Source of the DNA: Solicoccozyma terricola
Taxonomy: Eukaryota > Basidiomycota > Tremellomycetes > Filobasidiales > Piskurozymaceae
Direction: 5' to 3'
Assembly (NCBI GenBank): GCA_001600875.1
Contig: BCLD01000012.1
Span: 871,460 to 935,459, forward strand
Length of the DNA stretch: 64,000 nucleotides
This document shows, in pieces, positions 22,577 to 32,446 of this stretch. The position numbers and the translations under genes were made by a program. How positions within the stretch are numbered: position 1 is the stretch's first letter; each line of letters starts with the position of its first letter. The notes beneath the pieces are model-generated. The model was not told the origin of the DNA. It worked only from the letters and a program-made list of their open reading frames with translations, and ran no database searches.

Positions 22577-25548
22577 ATGGCAGTCATCAACAAGCTGGCA
22601 GTCACCGCCAATCTAGCAGAGGATGAACTGGCAGTCCAAGTTTGTCTATATATCAAGGTGAGCATGACTAGACGTGGTCTTGGCGTTCGTCGCTAATTGT
22701 CATCCCTCTTCATCCAGGTCTCCATAGCAGAAAACATCCTCGGAAAACATCAGATATATCCAATCTTCTCGAGTGTGTGCTTACTCGGTGTCCATTCTAG
22801 CTGCAACATCTGTCACTGATCGATTTCCCTCACATCTTCCAGACAATGCTCCGCACCTTTCCAGCAAACCATCAATCGACTGTATACCACCGAGGACACC
22901 CATCGCCATCGACGACCCGCTACATCAAGCACACCTCCTTCTCAACCTGTCTTCTAATGCCACATCCACAAGAGACACATCCAGCTGTTCACCCGCCCCG
23001 ACCATTGATGTTGACCAGCACCGAGCTCGCATCAACATCCTCATCCCATCTCAACGATCCACCCCAACTTCTAATCCCCAACCCACTCGCTCACCTCCTG
23101 TCGCGATGGAAAACGAGACAAGACGTTCTTTAGGTGGAGGCACACCTTCACCTCGCTCAGAGTCGAGTAAGAGTAGGAACGAGTACGTCGTTTGTTTGCG
23201 GTACATGATTCAGGTGAAGGATGATGCGGATTGTGATGATGACGTTGTGGTGAGGGAACCAGTCATGATACTCTCTCGGGTGTGGATAACGCTGATTATT
23301 GTTGTGCGTTCCTTATTTTATGCTCTACTTTGCAGGCGGTGATCCCTCTCCCTCGATGCCTTCAGAACCGCTTGATCTTGAGTCTCAAATCATCGTCTGC
23401 GCATAGCAGCGATTCAGCAGCAGCACTCGATCCTCAAATTGTCACGTCGCCAAAGGTAACTTGGTTGTCCGAGTCGAAATGGAGTCAACAGAACGTTTCT
23501 CAAACGGATGGTGGATATCTTGATCTGGATGGAACTTTCCCAAGGTATGCGTGAGCTCGTCTGGTATGATATGACACGGTCTGATTTTGACCCATCGTAA
23601 CAGTACCTCGATGTTAGAGCTTCGTTGGAAAGATGCCCGTCTTGCATCACACGCTCGATCGACTTTATTCGATCCGTCTTCGCGGCTGACATCTACAGCG
23701 TATCCCGCATCCGACTTACTCCAGATCCTCAGCTGTCACACGGATGCAACCCTTGTGTTCAAGGTCTCCTCGATATCAGGCGAGAAATCTTCACTCATCA
23801 TGGAATCAATGAGCGCTCTTCACACGGGGCGGATGTTAAATCGAAAGCTGCTGATGGAGATGAACGTCCCGGATGGATTTAGATTCGAGGTTTTACACGT
23901 TAAACAACGTGTGCTTCATCCGACATCGGGAGTGGAGACAACGCACGACGTCGTGGTAGAGATGGCGTCTGATTCGCTTGCACTTACACCCAAGAAACAA
24001 CGTCCCGCATCAACATCACCCGCTTCGATAGAACCGAGTACTAGGAGGCTGTCTCATGGTCGTAAGTCTTCTGCGACGACGGGAGCTCAAGCGAGTTTAC
24101 TCAGACTACAACTACCACCGATGCAATCGGATGATTGTTCCTTCGAGGCGTCGATATTGATGGATTCGCCGAATGATGAAGACCTTGAAGTCGTGGAGGA
24201 AGGCGAGGTTGAGAGGGTGCTTGGGATCAACATCGATTCGATGGTGACACCTGTTAGGGCGAAGAGAAAACTCGCGGCGAAGACGCTGGGTGGATCTCAA
24301 TTTCGATCGGAGACACCTCAAGGCGAACAGTTGCCTGGCGGTATGCGATTCGTTCTCAACATCCCACAGAGGACGGAAGGGACACCGGTGATTCTGATCA
24401 TGCAGACCGTGTTTTCAAAGATCCACGAGATGTTTCTCGATGGATCCAGCCCACACACCGCCAACGTCCCGATCTTCAACTTCCCGAGCGCTCCAAAACA
24501 CGACTTTGACCTGGTGGTCGCCAATTTGCCACAATCTTTCTCGGGGTCGAATCTCTGGAAACTTGAGCTAATCCCGTCGCCCTCGGAGCAAGATCGGCTC
24601 GCATCGGCTGAAGTATGCCACATCACCATGTCATCGCGCACCGACGTCAAAATGCCGATGTTCACTCTCCATCCATCGCCGGCAACGAGCGAAGAGTGTA
24701 TTCCGGCGAAGTCTAGACATCGAAGACTGCCTGATACTCCTAGGAATCCCGCTTCAAAGATCGAACTTGATATCGAACTTGATGTGGATGGCTCTGTCCA
24801 TTCTGGACAGACGACGACTCCAATTGAAGACGTTTTTGGATCAAAGTCTGAGCGAATGCATATCAGACGAAGTGTTCCGGAATCTTGGAATAGGCGACGA
24901 GTTGGTCCAACCGACAGGGATGCCAAGCCGGAACTGCATTCGACGCAACAGTTCTCATCCGCCTCTAATCTCCTTACGGACTTTCACTTTACATCCGTGT
25001 CCGACAGGCAAACCTTGGACAGGCCTAACGAGGCTCCAGTCTTGGAGGCCGCGACGGATGTTCATTTTCCACCAGAGCAACGTTACAAGACCTGGATGAT
25101 CGGCTTCCTATGCGGCATCTTTGCAGTGCTCGCGATTCAGAGCTCCTATCACCAGGCGGATCGTTTACGCAGTCTCGGAGAGGATGCAAGATGGCTACAC
25201 TTGGATGAGGAGGATCTGTTCTGGCGTGCTCCAGAGTTGACGGAAATGGGCTGTGTTGTTGGCACAGCCCCGACGATTACCGCTGTGGGTCAGCATCCGA
25301 CAGACTCGTCTCTCTCGGTGACGAACTTTGAGCAGCAAGATGTCATTCATACCGATCAGCAACCTCTACGAATGACTTGCTCTTCACCTCCTCGGGGAGA
25401 TATCTCTGCCGTCACAACTACACTCAACTTCACACACGCAATTTCAACTCACTACGCCTTGTGGGCCGAGGTATCAACTTGTCTGACCCGCCTTCTGCAC
25501 ACTCTGTTGGTCTTTGGCCGGGCGTCCGCACTTTATTGTCCTCGCTGA
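22577..25548 (+). CDS. Hypothetical Ser/Pro-rich single-pass membrane protein
   Basis: Not recognised. Early small exons give MAVINKLAVTANLAEDELAV, then an intron, VSIAENILGKHQIYPIFS, and a long disordered Ser/Thr/Pro-rich segment. After further splicing, the large last exon (from about 23604) encodes a possibly folded part: TSMLELRWKDARLASHARS, LVFKVSSISGEKSSL and NVPDGFRFEVLHVKQRVLHP. More low complexity follows, then an Asp/Glu-rich stretch and one clear hydrophobic helix (WMIGFLCGIFAVLAIQSSYH) near residue 780, followed by about 150 residues. The junction choice around 23268 (donor GTGAGG) to 23337 is the only one I found that keeps the frame open. The ATG at 22577 has A at -3. It could be a lineage-specific membrane-anchored protein; I assign no function. 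Confidence 0.6.
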
Positions 25549-25802
25549 CCCAACCTCTTCTGCCGCAGACGTCGCTATAACCCGTTTTATTGGATAATCG
25601 GGTAAAGCTTCACGTTGTGGGTCTTGTCCACTTTTTCCTGTCATTGCAACGGCTCAACTCCCTTCATTCGTAGCCCACGACTTCCATGATAATGACCTGA
25701 CGACGAGCTTTTCGATGCCTAACGATGTGTGACTCTCGGACCGTAAAACGTTGTAGCTTTTCATTAAACCATCATATACATAGCGCCACATAACATGAGA
25801 TA

Positions 25803-28800
25803 TCACTTTTCTTTCGCACTCTCCCTCGCCCTCTCCGCATCTTCCTTTGGCTGATTCAACTTGCTCGTCACCTCGTCAAAGGGCTTTTCATGGTCTGCTT
25901 TGGCGGCTTCTGCAACATCTTCGAGTGCTATCGACGCGTTCAGGCTGGATTGCCGATGATGATGCCGTCGACGTAGCATCTCGTGATCTTCTTTCTCCGG
26001 CGCGGGGTCCAAGCTGACATGCTCATCACTTGCGCCGCTCTCTTTAACAGCCTGCAGGTCTTGGTAGGATTTGGCAGACCTAGGGTTGCGCACTCGACCG
26101 CCACTAGCCGTGCGTCGGGTGTCGATGATGGCAAGGACCTGGGGGGGGGGGGGGGGGGCGGGGGCGGGGGGGTCAGGCTAGGGTGAATCATTACGCAAAA
26201 AATAAGTCGCACTGACATCGTCATAATCGACATCCTCTCCGAGTTCCTCTTGGTCAGATTCGTGTGGGGATCCAGGAGCTGTTGACGGTGCACTGCGAGT
26301 AGACTTGGCGTCCCATGCACTTGGCCCTCTGGCAGCACTCCGACTCCATCCTGTATGCCGACTTGGTCAGCTACAACAAGCGCAATCCTTGCGAAAACGT
26401 TCTCACCGAATATCCGCTCATCCAACCACAACATGGGATGAGACAAGACCGATGAATCGACAGCAGGTGTTTTACGACGGAGGAATCCAGGCGTGTCACC
26501 TGTTTGAGGAACTGAAGCGGATGGTAGAAGGCGTGACTGAAGAGTGGTAGAGGGCGCCATAAGCCGAAATGGCCACCCGAAATGGCCACAAAAAACACAG
26601 GCAAAACGTCCTTCACTCACCTCATGGAAATTCGTCCATAATTGGGGACCGAATTCATCTGCGGGGGCATCGTCAGTAAACCGTATTACATGCGCGGAAT
26701 GGGCCACTTACTGATGATCTCCGAGAGCTCAATGGAGAGGTTTTCACGGGTGGTCTTGAGGGCCTGTAGTCGTCTCTGACTACCAGGTAGAAGGGATAGA
26801 AACAGCGGCCGCAGAGATCTAGCAAAGGTGTCCACCGTTCAGTGGTCGAACGAATATGACCAGGGCGATCACACTCACTTGAAAACGTCCATACCTGCTT
26901 CGCCAAACTTGAGTGCGCTCATGGCGAAGAATGGTAGGGCTAGAATGATGTAGACCGGCATCCAGTGTAGAGTCTTTGCGTCCGCACCGCATTGATGAGC
27001 GATAATCGTTCCGATGATGGCGTAGATGAGGTAGAGAACCGGGGTGGCTCCGAGGGAAAATAGTATCTTCCAAGTGGCGAGGACATCACGGCCGGCGATC
27101 TTGACAGTGGAAGCGGCGAGTGCCTCTGTAGGAGGATTTTTCGGGAATCAGCGAGCGTCCCAGGTCCATCATCAAACATGATGCTCACCCTTGGCCTTTT
27201 TCTGGCTATACAACTTGGCTGGAATGAAGATCGGGGCGTGCAGAATTACTCCCGGCAACGCCAAGATGGACCAGCATAGCAGTAAAATACTCCGATACAT
27301 CAACAGTGCAAAGTTGCGGAACCTTCTCGGTGTCGTGGCACGCTCCACTTGATGATCGCGAAGGCCAAGATTACGGAGTTGTCGATTGTAGGATGTGATC
27401 TTTTGTCGGAGTTCAATGATTCGGGGTTCGTGCTGGTAGTGGGAGTAGGCTTCGATGAAGCGTTTGTTCAGTTCGACGACCTGGCCGAGGGAGAGGTGTT
27501 GTCCTGGCGCTTTGTATAGGCGTCGACCGGCTTGAATGACCTGTAGGGTAGGAATTAACAACTGTTAGCGTTGAAGGGGGGTTGTGTCTCTGGAGACGCC
27601 AGATGCCCACCATCAACGTTTCAAAGTCGGGCGTCCTCAACGTGACTCCCTTCAACCCATCATGTGCCATTTCCAACAATTTCCCACAAGCATCCCTTTT
27701 CTTCACCCCTCCTTGACTGTACATATCCACCAACTCCCTAGGCACCTCGATCGGCGCACCGAACTCGACAACGGCGCGAGATCGGAATTTGTGTGGATGG
27801 AAATAGGAAAGACCGACAGGAACGATCTTTATCTTGAGAGCTGGATTGGCTGACATTGCACCGAGGGCCATGATTGCGAATCCGGCTTTGAGAGGGAGGA
27901 GGTCCGTTCGGTCGTGTGATCCACCTGCGAGGCCGGGAGCACGTAGCGAATTCCATCAGTGGGATGCATACACCCGGGGCACCCCCATCTCCCACTCACC
28001 CTCGGGGAAAATACCAATGGCAGCTCCCTCATTCAATCTCTGAAATACCGCTCCATACATATCGTGCTGTTCCACATATGGCAAAGTCTTGTACGCGAAA
28101 CCAACGTCTTCAGAACCCCCAGCGTCCTTTTCAAGGCATGAAAGTTCCGCCATGACTCGCGTGGTCGCCTTGACGTCCGAAGAACCTCCTTTGCCTAGTG
28201 TGATGAAATCCGACTTCAACCTGCGAAACGGAGGAGTCAGGGGGGGGGGACGTCGGAGCTCATATCCCGCTCCGACACTCACTTTAGCTCCTCATCACTT
28301 ATGATCTCCAAGATATTGCCCGTTGCGTATCCCACGCTCTTCGGCAACACAATCTGCCCGCGTACCATGCATTCTTTGGTGAATTTCGTACCGTGACCAC
28401 GGAGAGTGAGAGGATCGTCTGCAAGGAGATAGACTTTTCCGGTGCCGGTTTTAGCAGAGTCTGCGGCTCTGGCGACAGGTACTGGAGGTTGGAGGCGTGT
28501 TTGGTAATCAGCATCAACGGTATGCGGAATAGTGAGTAGGGACATGACTTGCTGCTTCCCATCAACTTTGCAAATGTACCAATAACGAGTAGATGCATGC
28601 TCTATCGGTCGAACAAGCCATCAGCATCCCCATCCCGTCTTGAAGGCCCGAGACATCTACTCACTTTTGCTGCTGCAATGAATGCTACGGGGGGGGGGGG
28701 GGCCTTGCGGACTTCAGAAGCCATGACTACCGGGTCCAGGAACTGGGGCGGGGGGGGGGGGGGNNNNNNNNNNNNNNNNNNNNNNNNNNNNNNNNNNNNN

Positions 28801-28863
28801 NNNNNNNNNNNNNNNNNNNNNNNNNNNNNNNNNNNNNNNNNNNNNNNNNNNNNNNNNNNNNNN

Positions 28864-28905
<42 letters not shown>

Positions 28906-29258
28906 TGGCGGTCAGAGGAAGGCACGCCGACGGGCGGACAATAACGCTTGCACATGGATCCAACACACACCTGATTGTGGTGTGGACCGACTATGAAGAT
29001 GACGGCACCTTCCCGTGGAATGTTGAATGCTCCTCGTGGTCTGGAGGAGGATCAGTAGCAGGGGAGTGTCAGGTTGAAACTGAGGGGTGCTATTCGATAT
29101 GGATACCTACCTGATCTCCCGGAAGAAGAGGTTGATGATCACCCTCCAGAAGAACAGGACGAGGTCATCTGCGAACAAGAAACGTCCCAGGACTGTGAGC
29201 CGGTTGACTAGTCGCATTGCTTCAGGTACAAACACTCACATCCTATACCTGCAGCCAT
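25803..29258 (-). CDS. GPT2: Glycerol-3-phosphate/dihydroxyacetone-phosphate O-acyltransferase
   Basis: Catalyses the first acylation of glycerolipid synthesis at the ER (GPT2/SCT1 type; which paralogue is not decidable). The start MAAGIG at 29258 is spliced to YDLVLFFWRVIINLFFREIR, then PRGAFNIPREGAVIF, GPHHNQ, and across a gapped intron to FLDPVVMASEVRK. This restores the H-x4-D acyltransferase motif (HHNQFLD). Later motifs are GTFAKLMGSIPVARAADSAK, GIFPEGGSHDRTDLLPLKAG and KIVPVGLSYFHPHKFRSRAV. Several membrane helices follow (ILLLCWSILALPGVILHAPI; ILALPFFAMSALKFGE). The C-terminus is charged, ending DAERARESAKEK. Oddities: a GC-AG intron (28552-28482), a C14 tract read as Ala-Pro4 between EVRK and VAFIAAAK, an intron (28970-28743) holding a 100-N gap, and an intron whose C18 tract abuts the acceptor (26141). 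Confidence 0.93.
26141..26158. repeat. G18 tract forming the pyrimidine tract of an acceptor
   Basis: On the transcript this is C18 followed directly by AG and the exon GTCCTTGCC of the acyltransferase gene, with no intervening base, so the homopolymer itself is the polypyrimidine tract. Confidence 0.8.
28689..28702 (-). repeat. Coding C14 homopolymer read as proline
   Basis: On the - strand the exon reads AAG, then G plus fourteen C, then GTA, i.e. Lys-Ala-Pro-Pro-Pro-Pro-Val, in frame within a conserved acyltransferase block. No GT donor lies next to the tract, so it is not simply intronic. Any change not divisible by three would break the gene. Confidence 0.75.
28750..28903. other. Assembly gap of 100 N flanked by G14 and G40
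   Basis: G14 (28750-28763), exactly 100 N (28764-28863), then G40 (28864-28903), all inside one intron of the acyltransferase gene. A round gap size suggests a placeholder. Both flanks are the same homopolymer, so the true insert is probably more G or a G-rich structure that stopped sequencing. Confidence 0.9.
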
Positions 29259-29728
29259 GACGAATGAGAGGACCAAGTACGTAGGATGTCAAGACGATGA
29301 CTGGCGTATTCCGTCCGGTGTGGCGGAGCGGGAGGGGATTGGTATATGAGCGGAGCGCGCAGCCGGGGATGGGGACGGGGACGGGGGCGGGGACGGGTGG
29401 AACGGGGTGATGGGTGGTGGTGGTGGTGGAGACTGTCTACTGGATGCCGCTGCGACCGATGATACAACAGACGAGGAAGACGATCCGGTTCCCCAACTTA
29501 TTCGGATGCAACACGTGACACATCGGGGGTAGCCGGCGACACGTCATCATTGTGGCGAGACACGTGGCGATGGCGTCACGTGACACTATCGCCACCCAGC
29601 TAGGTCGGCGGCCCGGCGTGGTCCGGTGTCCTGCTCCTCCCAGGGTTTATGGATATGAGCAAAGAAACAGATGAAAAAAGTCGGAGGGAACAAACACTGT
29701 CTTCCCATTCGTCCCATCCCACCCCACC
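29259..29728. promoter_or_regulatory. Divergent promoter with three CACGTG sites
   Basis: Intergenic region between the acyltransferase (-) and the DUF2264 gene (+). CACGTG palindromes occur at 29512-29517, 29561-29566 and 29577-29582, plus a CACGTC near 29540, all within 71 bp. CACGTG is the classic bHLH (Cbf1/Pho4/SREBP-like) core. A G-rich (GGGGAC)n-like stretch and a GTGGTG run occupy 29365-29430. Confidence 0.6.
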
Positions 29729-32281
29729 ATGGTCCTTCTCGCACACAACTCTTTCCTTGGTAACCCTTTCAAGACCCGGGAGGACGCAGAGAGGGCCTTG
29801 ATCGGTCGTGAGTGCTGCAGTTGTGCCGAGCCGCCCCTCACCCTGTTAACAAAACCCTCTACACAGTCCTGCGCCCACTCGGCCCACACACCTCTCCGAA
29901 AGGCGCACTCATCACCCTCGGCTCCACCGGCACCCACTACGATCTCCGCTCATGCCAACTTGAAGCATTCTCACGACCGCTCTGGGGTCTGGTGTCACTG
30001 GCCATCGGTGGATCGACGACTGGATGCGACGATCTCTTCGATCGATGGCGGAGTGGGTTGGCAGCTGGAACTGATCCTGACGGTGATGAGTTCTGGGGAT
30101 GGACTAAAGGGAAAGATCAGAGGATGGTGGAGATGAGTGCGATTGGGTTTGCGCTGGCGACGGGGCAGGAAAAGTTGTTCAAGGTGAGGCAAAAGAATGC
30201 GAGCAAAGCGAGGGATATCCCTCTGAGCGGAGCGAAGGACGTTGGCGCCGAGCGAAGAATATTGCCACCGCGAGCGCAGCGAGCACTGGATAATTTCGGG
30301 TAGCCCAATGCACTTCTTCTGCGAACGCAGCCAGCGATATTATCTCTGAGGGCGAGCGAAGAATATTGTCTCTCCTGGGAGCACAGCGAATCTTGTCTTA
30401 CCCGGCTTGGCGAAGAATATTAACAGGGCATTGTCGTAGTCTAATCCGAGTTGCGTTATTCACAGGGCCTTGATTCCACTGCTCAGCGCAACATTGGCAA
30501 CTGGTTGGGTGCTATCAACGACAAACCGATGCCAGATAGTATGTGATAGGATGACTACGGCCACGCTTCTTCGCATGCTGATATCTACCCCACCCCACAG
30601 CCAACTGGCTATGGTTCCGAGTATTTGCCAACCTGGGTCTGCGCTCCATTGGTAGTGACGCCTACAACCCTGTCCGACTCAAGGCAGATCTCGATCACTT
30701 GGACACATTCCAATTACGTGGCGAGGAGAGTGGGTGGAGTAGGGATGGGCCGGAGGGTGTGAATCAGTTGGATTATTATAGCGGTAGTTTTGCCATCATG
30801 GTAGCGCAGTTGATTTATTCAAAGGTAGGTTCGGTTTTCTTTCACCAGGAAGACTGCTTGTGTACTAATAAACTACGTCAGCTCGCACAAGATGACGACC
30901 CGGTACGATGCGAAAATTACCGCAATCGAGCGAAACGCTTCGTTCTCGATCAGATGTATTATTTCGATGATGAAGGTGGGTGAAAGTTGTTGGCCAGTCG
31001 TACCGCTTTCAATTTTCTCATTCCTCTTCTACAGGCCGCTGCATTCCATTCGGCCGATCCATGATCTACCGATTCGCCGTCGTCGCCACGTTCTCCGCTC
31101 TCGCTCTCGCGGACGTCGCTCCACCTGCGCCATTGCAGTGGGGTCACATCAAGGGAGTGGTACTGCGTCATCTTCGATGGTGGAGCAGGCAGGAAACTAT
31201 ATTCAACAGCGACGGGACGTTGAATATCGGGTACGCGTATCCGAATATGAACATGACGGAGAATTATAATGGATTTGGTGAGAGGGAGTTTGGGTGTTGT
31301 ATGAGACAAGGAATGCTGACGTGCCTTTTTTTAATGTCCTCAGGCTCACCATACTGGTGCACCAAGGCTTTCATCTGCCTGTCTGTACCCGAGTCACATC
31401 CCTTCTGGTCTTCGACGGAATTACCTTGGCCGCGGGATGTCCTTCCCCCGATCCGCGCTCTTCCTGATCCCTACCATATCATGATCCGACCGACTGGCGC
31501 TTCAACACATACCTACTTGCTATCCTCCGGTCAGGCATGTCACTACGCCCTCAAACACGGCGGCGAAAAGTATGGAAAGTTTGCATACTCGTCTGCATTC
31601 GGTTTCTCATGTCCGACTGGGATGTTTGGGCTGGAACAAATGGCAGCGGACTCGATGTTGGCGTTGTGTGATGACGAGGATGAGGCTGGATTCGGAGAGG
31701 GAGAGAGGTGGAGGATTCGACGGGATCCTGTTGGCGCCAAGTTGGTACAGGACGGAGATCAGTACTACCTCTCGTCGTCATGGAAACCTTGGCCGGATGT
31801 TGTCGTCGACACCTGGCTCTTCCCTCCAACGGAAGCCGCACCCTGTTGGTATCTTCGAGTCCATCGGCTACAGACCGCCCGAAAACTTCGCTCAGCGGAG
31901 GGCGGATGGGCGATCTACGGTCAGGGCAAGGATGGAAGGGCGATTGTACAGGTGTTTTCGGGAGAAAGGTCAGAGGGTGGGTTGGAGGGTGAAGGTGTTG
32001 CACGCGTGCAGTCAGAGGCAGGAGTGGTTGGTGAAGTGGATCTGTCTTCGTCTACACATCGCCAAGGCAAGATCGTGCAAAGCGATCCGAACAGCAATAT
32101 CGTGTCGTCGCGGACTGTTCTCCCCACGTTGTTGGGTGTTCATGAGCCAAAGTCGGAGACTTGGCTTGTGACTGCGGTCTTTGGGATGCCTGCGGGAGCT
32201 GGGGAGGTGGACTCGACGTGGAAGGCAGAGTGGGAGAAGAGGCCAGAGGTGCCCGCGGTGGTGAGGAAGCTGGGGGCATGA
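29729..32281 (+). CDS. DUF2264 family protein
   Basis: A protein of the DUF2264 family (bacterial and fungal; thought to be glycoside-hydrolase/lyase-like all-alpha barrel proteins, activity not established). ATG 29729 has a strong context (CCACCATGG). Exons join to give [101 protein letters not shown] and [18 protein letters not shown]. The C-terminal half is mainly beta-rich and carried by one long exon. Five or six introns are inferred. One intron (30184-30465, 282 nt) is several times longer than the rest and contains a short repeat family. There is no signal peptide, so the protein is likely intracellular. Confidence 0.88.
30184..30465 (+). repeat. Long intron with repeated GCGAAGAATATT elements
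   Basis: An intron of the DUF2264 gene bounded by AAG|GTGAGG and CACAG|GGC. It contains three perfect copies of GCGAAGAATATT (30252-30263, 30356-30367, 30410-30421) and several degenerate relatives rich in GAGCGAAG. Such repeats are not seen in the other introns here. Confidence 0.7.
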
Positions 32282-32446
32282 CGGGTGGCGGTGGCGAGAA
32301 GGGGGGTTAGAAATCAATGACACGTGTAAATTTCATCCACGAATGCATTTTGATAATCACCCAAGTCATGAAGGTCACCAACGTACATCCAACTATCTCT
32401 CGTCGGCCTCCATCAACGTCTTGCTTGCTCCATCCACCATCTCATC

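Noticed and set aside
23587..25548. 653-codon ORF taken as a complete gene
   Set aside because: It starts inside an intron; upstream exons from 22577 join to it in frame at about 23604.
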